26,074 nt of DNA from a virus, in the IMG/VR virus record IMGVR_UViG_3300042879_001241, positions 1-26,074 of that record. One strand, 5' to 3'. This document shows positions 9,197 to 16,613 of this stretch, in pieces (positions within the stretch are counted from its first letter, which is position 1; every line of letters begins with the position of its first letter). The translations under genes and the position numbers were made by a program. The notes beneath the pieces are model-generated. The model made no database searches. It was not told the origin of the DNA and saw only the letters and a list, made by a program, of their open reading frames with translations.

Positions 9197-10426
9197 ATGA
9201 TGTTTCAACTTCGCCCCCATCAGCAACGTGCTCTGGATGCTCTCGCCAAGTATCTGAAGGGTCAGGTTATTATCCCGACTGGTGGTGGTAAGACCAACGT
9301 TGCGATCTTCGATGCAATTCGTGAGTTTCAATCCGATGCTCCTAAGACCATTGTAGTGGTTGCTCCTCGCATTCTGCTTGCTGAGCAACTGTCTTCTGAG
9401 TTCCTGGAGTTTATCACTAACGCTGCAGTTCTGCACGTTCATAGTGGTGAGACGCATCACCAGAGCACCACCAAACCTGCAGAGATTCATAACTGGTCTC
9501 GTCGTGCTTACAAGCATCAACTGATCTTTACCACCTACAATTCTCTGCAGCGAGTGCAAGCATCTGGTATTCACGTTGATACCATTTACTTTGACGAGGC
9601 ACATAATTCTGTTCAGCGCCACTTCTATCCTGCTACGGAGCACTTTGCTTCTGCTGCTGACCGCTGCTATTTCTTCACTGCGACTCCCAAGCATTCCGTC
9701 ACCATTTCTAAACCTGGGATGAACAATACCCGTGTTTATGGTCAGGTGATCTGCAATGTTCCTGCTCCTGAACTGGTTGAGGGTGGTTTTATTGTTCCCC
9801 CTAAGGTTGTGGTGAAGCAACTTCCTATGGTCGGTAAGGGTCAGGTTCCCGCAGATCGTGACTCTGAGAATCTTCTGGAAACCATCGACGATCAGAATAT
9901 CGGTAAGATCCTGATCTGCGCCAAGGCAACCAAACAGATCGTCAATCTGGTTTCTCAGACTGATTTCTGCAAGCAACTGGAAGATCGTGGTTTCTCTTGG
10001 ATGTACATCACTTCCAAGACTGGTGCTGTGATCGACGGTCGTAAGGTCAATCGTGAGGTGTTTTTCGACACTCTGAGCGCCTGGGGCAAGGATGATAGCA
10101 AGCGGTTTGTGGTGCTGCATCACAGCATTCTGAGCGAAGGTATCAACGTGTCTGGTCTTGAGGCAGTGCTGTTTATGCGTTCCATGGACTATATCGGCAT
10201 CTCCCAAACCATCGGGCGGGTCATTCGCCTGCACAAGGATGATGCTGCTGGTCTTCGGAACGGTTCTATTGCTCCTGGTGCTCTGCAGGACTATACTAAG
10301 TCCTTTGGATTGGTCTGCATTCCTGTGTTCAACAACGTTGGAATCACCACTGCTCGTAAGGTTCAGGCAGTGGTCGATACTGTGTTCAATCAAGGTCAAC
10401 CTGCAATTTCGGTGGTGAAGCGATGA
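9197..10426 (+). CDS. SF2 DNA helicase, UvsW-like
   Basis: The protein has a complete superfamily 2 helicase core: LRPHQQRALDAL Q-like region, Walker A PTGGGKT (27-33), DEAH box in YFDEAHN (131-137), motif III TATP (161-164), motif V SEGIN (313-317) and motif VI QTIGRVIR (337-344). This resembles T4 UvsW and the Res-type helicases, which unwind or reanneal branched DNA in recombination-dependent replication. At ~409 residues it is shorter than T4 UvsW (about 500) and has little beyond the core. Start is ATG 9197 or 9200, 20-23 bases after the cassette -10 box; a TTG at 9194 is less likely. The gene uses CTG, CGT/CGC and GGT far more than the flanking AT-rich genes, suggesting early high expression or different ancestry. 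Confidence 0.85.
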   Translation: MMFQLRPHQQRALDALAKYLKGQVIIPTGGGKTNVAIFDAIREFQSDAPKTIVVVAPRILLAEQLSSEFLEFITNAAVLHVHSGETHHQSTTKPAEIHNWSRRAYKHQLIFTTYNSLQRVQASGIHVDTIYFDEAHNSVQRHFYPATEHFASAADRCYFFTATPKHSVTISKPGMNNTRVYGQVICNVPAPELVEGGFIVPPKVVVKQLPMVGKGQVPADRDSENLLETIDDQNIGKILICAKATKQIVNLVSQTDFCKQLEDRGFSWMYITSKTGAVIDGRKVNREVFFDTLSAWGKDDSKRFVVLHHSILSEGINVSGLEAVLFMRSMDYIGISQTIGRVIRLHKDDAAGLRNGSIAPGALQDYTKSFGLVCIPVFNNVGITTARKVQAVVDTVFNQGQPAISVVKR

Positions 10427-10602
10427 CTAAAAGTAAGGGATTTGTAACTGATGATGGGTATGCTGCTGTCCCATGGGGAAAGAGATTTGTAATCATCTAC
10501 AATGGTCAGCAGTTGGATGATGTATCCACAGTTAAGCAGGCAGAAAAGTATATCAAAAATCATAGGACCACTCCACAAACTGGCACAGTCTTTATTCAAT
10601 GA
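10423..10602 (+). CDS. Hypothetical protein (59 aa)
   Basis: Starts at ATG 10423, overlapping the helicase stop by ATGA. The product is soluble, contains VPWGKRFVIIYNGQQLDDV and a predicted helix VKQAEKYIKNH, and has no motif I recognise. Its stop codon falls in the terminator hairpin of the next cassette, and its last codons overlap that cassette's upstream element. It may be co-expressed with the helicase. Confidence 0.7.
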   Translation: MTKSKGFVTDDGYAAVPWGKRFVIIYNGQQLDDVSTVKQAEKYIKNHRTTPQTGTVFIQ

Positions 10603-10621
10603 CTGTGCTTTACCCTATAAT
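10578..10621 (+). promoter_or_regulatory. Cassette promoter C
   Basis: AACTGGCAC (10578-10586, best form of the element) precedes TATAAT (10616-10621) by 29 bases, with a hairpin between. The preferred start of the next gene is 21 bases after the box. Confidence 0.65.
10583..10611 (+). terminator. Hairpin terminator in cassette C
   Basis: GCACAGTC (10583-10590) pairs perfectly with GACTGTGC (10601-10608) over a 10-base loop, followed by TTT. The left arm shares bases with the upstream element and the right arm includes the upstream stop codon. The T tract is short, so termination may be partial. Confidence 0.6.
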
Positions 10622-10641
10622 AGTATCAAATGGGAAATCTG

Positions 10642-10842
10642 ATGAAGACCAAAGCAAAGTTTGTAAATGTGACTCCTTTGAGTTCTAAAGCAAAGAATCG
10701 CTTTGTAAATATTATGGAATCCTTTCATGCTTGCCGTGTGGAACAGGAGAAGGATGGTAAACTGTTTTTGGTTTCTTTGAATGGTAACTACTGCTTTTGG
10801 ATTCAAAAGAGTGGAAATGAGCACTGGAAGATTGAAAAATGA
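10642..10842 (+). CDS. Hypothetical protein (66 aa)
   Basis: ATG 10642 is preferred over ATG 10630 because it lies 21 bases after the cassette -10 box like the other cassette genes; the upstream ATG would leave almost no leader. The product is basic at the N-terminus (MKTKAKFVNV), then VEQEKDGKLFLVSLNGNYCF, a likely beta hairpin. No family recognised. It overlaps the following secreted-protein gene by ATGA. Confidence 0.65.
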   Translation: MKTKAKFVNVTPLSSKAKNRFVNIMESFHACRVEQEKDGKLFLVSLNGNYCFWIQKSGNEHWKIEK

Positions 10843-11066
10843 AATCTTTGATTCTGGCGATAGTTCTTGCTTCCGCTGCTCCAGTTCGGGCAGAAGTAAT
10901 TCCAACTAATGATGTTGTAATTATCAATCCGTCTAAGGTTTGCATCGATCTCTTTGGATTGAATCGCAAATCAAATTTCAGTTACATTGATTGGGAAAAC
11001 TATCAGTATTGTATTAAGTATCTTTACCATCAAGATCAACTCCTATATGATGAACAGGTTAAATAG
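10839..11066 (+). CDS. Small exported protein with signal peptide (75 aa)
   Basis: The N-terminus MKSLILAIVLASAAPVRA is a classic Sec signal peptide: Lys, a hydrophobic core, and V-R-A before a likely cut at residue 18/19. The mature part (~57 residues) has two Cys in VCIDLFG and YQYCIKY, which could form a disulphide in the periplasm, and several aromatic residues. The function is unknown. A role in the envelope, such as blocking secondary infection or aiding lysis, is speculation. It follows the upstream gene with ATGA overlap. Confidence 0.75.
   Translation: MKSLILAIVLASAAPVRAEVIPTNDVVIINPSKVCIDLFGLNRKSNFSYIDWENYQYCIKYLYHQDQLLYDEQVK
11058..11065 (+). promoter_or_regulatory. Possible late-type promoter GTTAAATA
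   Basis: GTTAAATA overlaps the stop codon of the exported-protein gene and lies 22 bases before ATG 11087. It matches T4-late TATAAATA at six of eight positions. The position at a gene end mirrors the motif at 4875, but the match is weak in an AT-rich genome. Confidence 0.25.
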
Positions 11067-11086
11067 TACATCTGAGATTTAAATCT

Positions 11087-11260
11087 ATGGATGAAGAATC
11101 AAAACGAGATAAATGGAATCGTGGATTAGATTTGTTTATCGAAAGCGTTCATAAACCAGATAATGAACTTCGTCAATGTGCTCACAATCAAAAGTGTTAC
11201 AATGAACTGATGGAAGTCCGAAATCAAATTCTAGAGTACCTAGGTACTTTAAGACGATGA
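11087..11260 (+). CDS. Hypothetical protein (57 aa)
   Basis: Starts at ATG 11087 and overlaps the next gene by ATGA. The product is charged and helical, with LDLFIESVHKPDNELRQCAH and YNELMEVRNQILEYL. No motif recognised. Confidence 0.65.
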   Translation: MDEESKRDKWNRGLDLFIESVHKPDNELRQCAHNQKCYNELMEVRNQILEYLGTLRR

Positions 11261-11505
11261 CTTCCTATTATGTTTGGTTCATCATTTTCTTTTGCATTGC
11301 TTATTTGATCATCACAGATCAATCAATAGCGAGGGCATTTTATATGCTTACTCAACTTGCAAGAGTTCAATACGAAAAAACTAAATGGTGGATCGCTCAT
11401 AATCCAGCAAATCCTATTGTAAAGTATCTCATGTGGCGTAGAGCATTGAGGACAGCAAAGGAACTGGAACAGGAGTTTGCAAAAAGACAAAAAGACTCTG
11501 TATAA
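11257..11505 (+). CDS. Predicted membrane protein (82 aa)
   Basis: Residues 4-20 (YYVWFIIFFCIAYLIIT) form one strong membrane helix. The rest is an amphipathic basic tail with WWIAHNPANPIVKYLMW and R-R-A-L-R-T-A-K-E-L-E-Q-E, so the positive C-terminal part probably stays in the cytoplasm. The end of the gene carries the upstream element and the -10 box of cassette promoter D. Function unknown. Confidence 0.7.
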   Translation: MTSYYVWFIIFFCIAYLIITDQSIARAFYMLTQLARVQYEKTKWWIAHNPANPIVKYLMWRRALRTAKELEQEFAKRQKDSV

Positions 11506-11506
11506 T
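11462..11506 (+). promoter_or_regulatory. Cassette promoter D (no hairpin)
   Basis: AACTGGAAC (11462-11470), one mismatch from the best element, precedes TATAAT (11501-11506) by 30 bases; the gene at 11530 starts 24 bases after the box. Both parts lie inside or at the end of the upstream gene. TTGCAA at 11477-11482 with an 18-base gap could act as a weak -35. Confidence 0.55.
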
Positions 11507-11529
11507 CATTACATCATCACATACTCATC

Positions 11530-11745
11530 ATGTCTCGTCTCAATCTTAAAAATTTTAGTACCGCAGAACTTATTGGTTATGGTTTGGGCATTGTTGTTAT
11601 TAGCGCAGCAATTGTTTGCTTTGAGGCATGGTTGCTCAGTATTGTGCTGAGTTGGTTTGGTGTGTCTCTGGAATTTTGGAAGAATGTGGTCATTGTAATT
11701 TTGCTAAGTTCCCTGTTTGGAGGATCTAGAATCTCTTCGTCATGA
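11530..11745 (+). CDS. Predicted two-helix membrane protein (71 aa)
   Basis: Two hydrophobic segments are visible, about residues 15-42 (YGLGIVVISAAIVCF and continuing) and 50-64 (WKNVVIVILLSSLFG). The short N-terminus has R and K, suggesting N-in orientation. It overlaps the phosphoesterase gene by ATGA. No family recognised; holin-like size, but nothing else supports that role. Confidence 0.7.
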   Translation: MSRLNLKNFSTAELIGYGLGIVVISAAIVCFEAWLLSIVLSWFGVSLEFWKNVVIVILLSSLFGGSRISSS

Positions 11746-12530
11746 AAGTCAAAGTTGTATCTGACCTGCATCTTGAGTGCTGTGAACATGGGCATGGAGT
11801 TCCTGATCTTGGAGATGGTGAGGTTCTGATTCTTGGCGGGGATATTTTATGTGCTCGCCATTTTAAGAAGAATGGAGCACTAAATCGGATTTATTCCGAT
11901 TTTCTCAACAAATGCGTACAAAATTTTGACCATGTTCTGTATATCGCTGGAAACCACGAAGCATACGGATACAACTATGAAGGCACTTGGGATGTTCTAA
12001 AGGAGCATTTTCCGAAGGGTATTCACCTGATGGAAAATAGTGTTGTGAAGATTCAAGATTGGGTTTTTATTGGATCTACTTTCTGGACAGATTTTCGGAA
12101 TGAGAATGCTCTGGAAATGATGGAAGCAGCACAGTGCATGAATGACTACAAGACTATTCGCATCACTTCAAAGTATCGGAAGATGAATCCTGATGATACG
12201 CTACGGTTTCATAAACAATCTAAGCAATTTCTTCTGGATCAATTAGAACAATTCAAAAATCAGAAAATCTGGGTCATGACGCACCATGGACCCTCATACC
12301 AGTCCGTTCACGAAAAATTCAAAAGTACAGGAATCGCAAACGGTGCCTACGTCAGCGATCTTGACGGTCTCATCTGGGATCATCCTGAGATTCGGGTCTG
12401 GTCCCATGGGCACACCCATAATTCATTTGACTATCAAATCAACACAACTAGGGTTGTCTGCAATCCAAGAGGATATTATCCTACTGAAGAGAACCTAGAC
12501 TTCGATCCTAACTTTACCATTACTCTCTAG
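11742..12530 (+). CDS. Calcineurin-like metallophosphoesterase
   Basis: The 262-residue protein shows all metallophosphoesterase motifs in order: SDLH (D8, H10), GGD (D34), GNHE (N71, H72), THH (H181, H182) and SHGHTH (H224, H226). These bind two metal ions and hydrolyse phosphoesters. Length is normal for the single-domain family. There is no export signal. Cyanophages commonly carry such genes; the substrate is unknown and could be nucleotide, RNA or protein phosphate. It is coupled to the membrane-protein gene before it. Confidence 0.9.
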   Translation: MKVKVVSDLHLECCEHGHGVPDLGDGEVLILGGDILCARHFKKNGALNRIYSDFLNKCVQNFDHVLYIAGNHEAYGYNYEGTWDVLKEHFPKGIHLMENSVVKIQDWVFIGSTFWTDFRNENALEMMEAAQCMNDYKTIRITSKYRKMNPDDTLRFHKQSKQFLLDQLEQFKNQKIWVMTHHGPSYQSVHEKFKSTGIANGAYVSDLDGLIWDHPEIRVWSHGHTHNSFDYQINTTRVVCNPRGYYPTEENLDFDPNFTITL

Positions 12531-12534
12531 AATC

Positions 12535-12756
12535 ATGACTGTTACAGAATCGTTTCCATACGAGTCATTTCCGATTCGTTTTCAGTATAAATTAGATAAG
12601 AATACACATGTATGTTATTTCGCATCTGTGGATCACTATGAGAAGTATTTTGCGAGGTTAAAAGGTGTAAAAGATTACAAAGTGGAGCATAGAGATGACC
12701 CTTCCTATCCTAACAATCGGAGACAAAAAACTAAAAAGAAAGTCCAAAAGGATTGA
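12535..12756 (+). CDS. Hypothetical basic-tailed protein (73 aa)
   Basis: Starts at ATG 12535, four bases after the phosphoesterase stop. The N-terminal part is aromatic-rich (SFPYESFPIRFQYKLD, YFASVDHYEKYF); the last 20 residues are highly basic (RRQKTKKKVQKD). The final 62 bases overlap the start of peptide deformylase in another frame, so the basic tail may be partly dictated by the deformylase code. No family recognised. Confidence 0.65.
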   Translation: MTVTESFPYESFPIRFQYKLDKNTHVCYFASVDHYEKYFARLKGVKDYKVEHRDDPSYPNNRRQKTKKKVQKD

Positions 12757-13144
12757 TAAAATTGATGATACCATTAGAACTTTGTGTGCATCCTTAGTAG
12801 AAACGATGTATGCAAATAATGGTATTGGATTAGCAGCACCTCAAGTTGGAATTCATAAGAGAATTATTATTGTTGATAAGGGAGATAAAGAGCCAATCAT
12901 CCTAATCAATCCAGAAATTATCTTTTCAAGTGAGAGTTTGATTGGTATGGAGGAGGGATGTTTAAGTGTTCCCAATACCTTTGAGACAGTAAAAAGACCC
13001 GAATCAATTTCAGTTAAATTTAGAGATACAAAAGGTAGAACTCATTTCAACACATATGATGGATTGGTCGCAAGAGTAATACAACATGAAATTGATCATC
13101 TTGATGGAAAACTTTTTGTCGAGTATCTAAATGAACAAAAATAA
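12695..13144 (+). CDS. def: Peptide deformylase
   Basis: This 149-residue enzyme removes formyl from N-terminal Met of new proteins. All three family motifs are present: GIGLAAPQ (43-50), EGCLS (87-91, metal-binding C89) and QHEIDHLDG (130-138, with H131, E132 and H135 binding the metal and acting in catalysis). The start MTLPILTIGD matches the usual deformylase N-terminus, so ATG 12695 is preferred despite a 62-base overlap with the upstream gene. The C-terminus stops soon after the third motif and lacks the long C-terminal helix of many bacterial enzymes, as in other cyanophage versions. Cyanophage deformylases are thought to help process host photosystem proteins such as D1 during infection. 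Confidence 0.95.
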   Translation: MTLPILTIGDKKLKRKSKRIDKIDDTIRTLCASLVETMYANNGIGLAAPQVGIHKRIIIVDKGDKEPIILINPEIIFSSESLIGMEEGCLSVPNTFETVKRPESISVKFRDTKGRTHFNTYDGLVARVIQHEIDHLDGKLFVEYLNEQK

Positions 13145-13265
13145 TACTACTCCAATTGTTTTATTTCTCGGAGTTTTGTTGCTACTTGACTTTTTGATTA
13201 TAGGTGGTATATTATGGAAGGGTCACGCAAACTTTATTGAACTGTATAAACATTTAAAGAAATGA
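13131..13265 (+). CDS. Small predicted membrane protein (44 aa)
   Basis: ATG 13131 lies inside the end of the deformylase gene in another frame. The product MNKNNTTPIVLFLGVLLLLD has one strong membrane helix (about residues 8-28) and a short basic-aromatic C-terminus ending in YKHLKK. It overlaps the next gene by ATGA. Function unknown. Confidence 0.65.
   Translation: MNKNNTTPIVLFLGVLLLLDFLIIGGILWKGHANFIELYKHLKK
13186..13213 (+). promoter_or_regulatory. Possible sigma70-like promoter TTGACT-N16-TATATT
   Basis: TTGACT (13186-13191) and TATATT (13208-13213) are 16 bases apart, inside the small membrane gene. If used, it would drive the gene at 13262 and the dehydrogenase block. Chance matches in coding AT-rich DNA are common, so the support is weak. 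Confidence 0.25.
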
Positions 13266-13450
13266 CTGAACGTACTTTTACAGACAAAAATAACAATCAA
13301 TGGAGTTGGGAGGAATCACCAGAAACTGTTGAAGCATTGAAAAAAATGCAAGAAGTTGTTGAAAAAACAAAAGTAAAATTTGCTGGTAATTATCAAGGTC
13401 CTTTGTATGCTCCCCATCCTGACTTAGCGAATGGAAAAACAACTAATTGA
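13262..13450 (+). CDS. Hypothetical protein (62 aa)
   Basis: Starts by ATGA overlap with the membrane gene. The N-terminal half has TFTDKNNNQWSWEESPETVE, a short beta hairpin with W-x-W, followed by a helix rich in Lys and Glu. It resembles the small 'decorated hairpin' proteins common in cyanophages, but no family name can be given. It overlaps the next gene by 20 bases. Confidence 0.65.
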   Translation: MTERTFTDKNNNQWSWEESPETVEALKKMQEVVEKTKVKFAGNYQGPLYAPHPDLANGKTTN

Positions 13451-13637
13451 TGACGCTTTTTACGTTGATGAAAAAAAGTATGGACTTTGGTATTCTACCG
13501 ATAAAGATGGTAATGGACTTATCACATCTCTCACTGAAGAGTCATGTATATCAGCAACCCGTTTTTATCTTAAAGGACGGCAGGAAGGTTGGTCTGAAAC
13601 CACAACTTATGAAGGCAGTGTAGGTGGTAAGTTATGA
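13431..13637 (+). CDS. Hypothetical protein (68 aa)
   Basis: Starts at ATG 13431 inside the previous gene and overlaps the dehydrogenase start by ATGA. The product has KKYGLWYSTDKDGNGL and SATRFYLKGRQEGW, suggesting a small alpha/beta fold. No motif recognised. Confidence 0.65.
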   Translation: MEKQLIDDAFYVDEKKYGLWYSTDKDGNGLITSLTEESCISATRFYLKGRQEGWSETTTYEGSVGGKL

Positions 13638-14437
13638 GTAAAATTGTAGGAATTATTGGTAACGGATTTGTTGGTAATGCAGTATATCAAAATCTAAAAG
13701 ACCGAGTAGAAACTCGTGTTTATGATGTTGTTCCTGAAAAATCTCTAAACAATTATTCAGACGTTCTATCATCAGACTATATCTTTGTTTGTTTACCAAC
13801 TCCAATGTTGGATGATGGAGACTGTAATATTTCATATGTGTGTGACTTCTTCAACGAAGTTCCTATGCACAATCCTGGAATCTTTATCCTAAAGTCCACA
13901 GTTCCCATTGGAACAACAGATGCTATTATTCAGCAAAGACCAGATTTGAAAATCATTCATTATCCAGAGTTTTTAACTGCTGATAATGCTTCCGAAGATT
14001 TTTTCAAGTGTGATCGAAACATTTTTGGTGGTGGATATCAAGAGTCTCTTGAGGTTAAAGAGTTTCTATATTCTGTAATTACTGAGTGGAAAGAAAACAA
14101 AGTAGAGGCATTGTTTGTATCTCCAAAAGAATCTGAGACAATCAAATATTTTGCAAATTGTTTCCTTGCAGTTAAGGTTTCATATTTCAATCTCTTATAC
14201 CAAACATGCAAATGCTTTAATTTAGATTATGATATTGTTAAGACTGGTGTAACTTTGGATGAAAGAATTGGCAATTCTCACACCACAGTTCCTGGTCCAG
14301 ATGGAAAACTTGGTTATGGTGGATATTGTTTTCCAAAAGACATTAACGCACTGATCTACCACTTGCAACAATATGGAATTGATGTTAGCATGTTGACCGC
14401 ATCATGGAACTATAACCAATCCATTCGCCCATCGTAA
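13634..14437 (+). CDS. Truncated nucleotide-sugar (UDP-glucose/GDP-mannose) dehydrogenase
   Basis: The protein has an NAD-binding Rossmann start VGIIGNGFVG (GxGxxG, 9-14), the STVPIGTT segment (88-95), the ESETIKYFANCFLAVKVSYFN helix containing N175 and K181, and the catalytic loop GYGGYCFPKD with Cys232. These define the UDP-glucose/GDP-mannose 6-dehydrogenase family, which oxidises a sugar nucleotide to a uronic acid in two NAD-dependent steps. Length is 267 residues against about 390-440 for the family: the N-terminal and middle domains are present, but the C-terminal substrate-binding domain is missing. The natural stop follows a normal reading frame, so this is a short form, not an obvious frameshift. 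Related short forms occur in cyanophages, and the substrate may differ. Confidence 0.85.
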   Translation: MSKIVGIIGNGFVGNAVYQNLKDRVETRVYDVVPEKSLNNYSDVLSSDYIFVCLPTPMLDDGDCNISYVCDFFNEVPMHNPGIFILKSTVPIGTTDAIIQQRPDLKIIHYPEFLTADNASEDFFKCDRNIFGGGYQESLEVKEFLYSVITEWKENKVEALFVSPKESETIKYFANCFLAVKVSYFNLLYQTCKCFNLDYDIVKTGVTLDERIGNSHTTVPGPDGKLGYGGYCFPKDINALIYHLQQYGIDVSMLTASWNYNQSIRPS

Positions 14438-14440
14438 CCA

Positions 14441-14956
14441 ATGAACATATTCGTTACAAATCAATTTCCTGCCGAAAGTGCTATCTGTCTCCCTGATAAA
14501 CACATCGTTAAAATGCCGCTTGAATGCTGTCAAATGCTTTCTATTGTGGCGTCTAAAAAATGGGGTCATGGTTATGGCGATCTTCATAAATCTGATAGCA
14601 CTCCCTACAGAACTGAAAAGGGTGCGTTTCGTAATCATCCCTGTACCAAATGGGCAATGGAAAGTATCCATAATGCCTATTGGTTGATTAAACACGGCAT
14701 GAATTTGTGTGATGAATATCATCTAAGATATGGTAAGTTTCATTCATGCTACAACACTTTATTGCAAGCATACTATTTGTTTCCCAAAGGAAAGATAACT
14801 GAAGTAACTCCATTTGTAAGAGCTATGCCCGATGAGTATAAACTTGACGAAAGCATTGATACTTTTACTGCTTACAAGATGTATATCGCATCCAAACCTT
14901 GGGTTGCATCTAATTATCTTCGTATGCCGCAACGAAAACCTAATTGGGTAAACTAA
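14441..14956 (+). CDS. Conserved phage protein, DKHxVKMxLEC family
   Basis: The 171-residue protein starts MNIFVTNQFPAESAICLPDKHIVKMPLECCQML, read here as an N-terminal strand, then D19-K20-H21 and a K-M-x-L-E helix. Further conserved-looking features are NHPCTKWAMES (66-76), DEYHLRYGKFH and FVRAMPDEYK. I recall proteins with the DKH-[VI]-VKM pattern in many unrelated tailed phages, usually of unknown function. His, Lys and Glu clustering suggests an enzyme active on nucleic acid, but this is inference. It begins three bases after the dehydrogenase stop. Confidence 0.75.
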   Translation: MNIFVTNQFPAESAICLPDKHIVKMPLECCQMLSIVASKKWGHGYGDLHKSDSTPYRTEKGAFRNHPCTKWAMESIHNAYWLIKHGMNLCDEYHLRYGKFHSCYNTLLQAYYLFPKGKITEVTPFVRAMPDEYKLDESIDTFTAYKMYIASKPWVASNYLRMPQRKPNWVN

Positions 14957-14959
14957 ATT

Positions 14960-15493
14960 ATGACTAAACCTATTTTGACTCCAACTGAATATTACGCACT
15001 TTGCAATGTTCTTGAGTTTTGTTGGGAGTTACTTAGAAATGAACCAGAACTTTGTGAACAGAAAATTAATTACATGAATAATTATGATGATGATGGTAAT
15101 CAAATTGATGTAATTAAAACTGGGGAGTGTGGTCTTGGATTTTCCGAAGCATTTGAATATACATTAGATGAACCAAATGCTAGGAATATGATGACTATGG
15201 TAACTAATTTGATGTATAAGTTGAATTGTAATCCAATTCTTGCACATGGACTTGGAAATAGTTGGGAAACTCTTTCCTCATTAGTGGATAAGGAAGAATT
15301 GGATAGAATTATTGATGGAGATGATGATTCGGATGCAACCATGCAAACGATTGAAAAATATAAACTTGAAAATATTGGTTTGGAAAACAAAATTTCTAAA
15401 GTTCAGGAATATCATGATAATGTTAATGAAATAGGTATGGTTCAAGTTAGTGAAAATTTGTGGATGGATCTCTCTAATTCTGATACTTGGTGA
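14960..15493 (+). CDS. Hypothetical protein (177 aa)
   Basis: An acidic, soluble protein starting at ATG 14960. The N-terminal part has TEYYALCNVLEFCWELLRNE and the middle has an aspartate-rich stretch IIDGDDDSDA. The C-terminal ~50 residues look coiled-coil. No signal peptide or membrane segment. Function unknown. Confidence 0.7.
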   Translation: MTKPILTPTEYYALCNVLEFCWELLRNEPELCEQKINYMNNYDDDGNQIDVIKTGECGLGFSEAFEYTLDEPNARNMMTMVTNLMYKLNCNPILAHGLGNSWETLSSLVDKEELDRIIDGDDDSDATMQTIEKYKLENIGLENKISKVQEYHDNVNEIGMVQVSENLWMDLSNSDTW

Positions 15494-15500
15494 TTAAATT

Positions 15501-15634
15501 ATGAGTGACACTGATCCTACAGCACCTTGGTATGAATTTTTATCTTACTGTAGATGTTGTGAAAGTTTAGGAGTTCCAATTCGGATTCAATCCTTTATGC
15601 GATATAATGCTTACCTAAAAGAAATTGGAATACT

Positions 15635-15638
<4 letters not shown>
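15501..15638 (+). CDS. Hypothetical small protein (45 aa)
   Basis: ATG 15501 follows the upstream stop by seven bases and the gene ends in an ATGA overlap with the next. The product contains YCRCCESLGVPIRIQSFMRY, with three Cys close together that might bind metal. Function unknown. Confidence 0.55.
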
Positions 15639-16151
<513 letters not shown>

Positions 16152-16152
<1 letters not shown>

Positions 16153-16328
16153 TGTATGAAGACCTCGATACCTTTGAGAGAGCACTCGCACACTTTGGGA
16201 CTAGGGTAGATGTTATCTGTGCTATGGAAATGGGTGGAAGAATCGATGCAGAAACTGCCTATAAAAATATTAAACAAGAACTCAAAGAACTTAAAAAAGT
16301 TAGAAAATCCTTTAAAAAGGAAGTGTAG
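16152..16328 (+). CDS. Hypothetical helical protein (58 aa)
   Basis: ATG 16152 overlaps the ferredoxin stop (TGATG). The product starts MYEDLDTFERALAHFGTRVD and ends in a Lys/Glu-rich helix. The second half of its coding DNA also encodes the N-terminal part of a zinc-ribbon protein in another frame. Function unknown. Confidence 0.6.
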
Positions 16329-16446
16329 TAGATGTAAAGAAGAAAAACCACTTGATAAGGATAATTACCAAGTGGTTAAGTATTTTCGCACAGGATTCTC
16401 ATACTACTGCAATGAATGCAACAAACCCAAACCTAAAGAATCATGA
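16246..16446 (+). CDS. Small zinc-ribbon protein
   Basis: The C-terminal half has C-S-R-C-K-E-E-K-P-L ... Y-Y-C-N-E-C-N, two CxxC knuckles about 30 residues apart, the pattern of a zinc ribbon similar to that at the start of some HNH nucleases. No HNH motif follows, so it is probably a DNA- or RNA-binding fragment or adaptor. The start is uncertain: ATG 16246 gives 66 residues, ATG 16210 gives 78; either overlaps the previous gene by 83-119 bases. The N-terminal segment is very basic (KNSKNLKKLENPLKRK), which fits nucleic-acid binding. Confidence 0.6.
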   Translation: MQKLPIKILNKNSKNLKKLENPLKRKCSRCKEEKPLDKDNYQVVKYFRTGFSYYCNECNKPKPKES

Positions 16447-16613
16447 AAGACTCACTTAAAGTCACTCAAAAAGAAGACGGTAGTTTTGATATTGAGTGGG
16501 ATGAGACTGATCTCAAGTATGCTTTTCTTAGCACCTTGACTGAAGAACAGTTATCTGCTATCATAATCAGGAATCTTGAGTACGCTATTCAACATGGACA
16601 AAAACATGAATGA
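16443..16613 (+). CDS. Hypothetical protein (56 aa)
   Basis: ATG 16443 overlaps the zinc-ribbon stop by ATGA. The product is acidic, with FDIEWDETDLKYAFLSTLTE and a helix EEQLSAIIIRNLEYAIQ. The D-x-E-W-D then L-T-x-E-[EQ] pattern looks like a small helical adaptor common in cyanophages. No name is possible. Confidence 0.65.
   Translation: MKDSLKVTQKEDGSFDIEWDETDLKYAFLSTLTEEQLSAIIIRNLEYAIQHGQKHE

Noticed and set aside
9137-10399. A 420-codon frame on the minus strand opposite the helicase
   Set aside because: The + strand frame has all helicase motifs; the antisense frame has no motif and arises from the codon bias of the helicase gene.
12405-12444. GGGCACACC resembling the upstream element
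   Set aside because: No TATAAT-like box follows at about 30 bases and it lies within the GHTH motif code of the phosphoesterase.
15603-15608. TATAAT inside the 45-residue gene
   Set aside because: No upstream element at 29-32 bases and no -35; likely a chance coding match. The same holds for TATAAT at 8537, 19029, 20401 and 23359.
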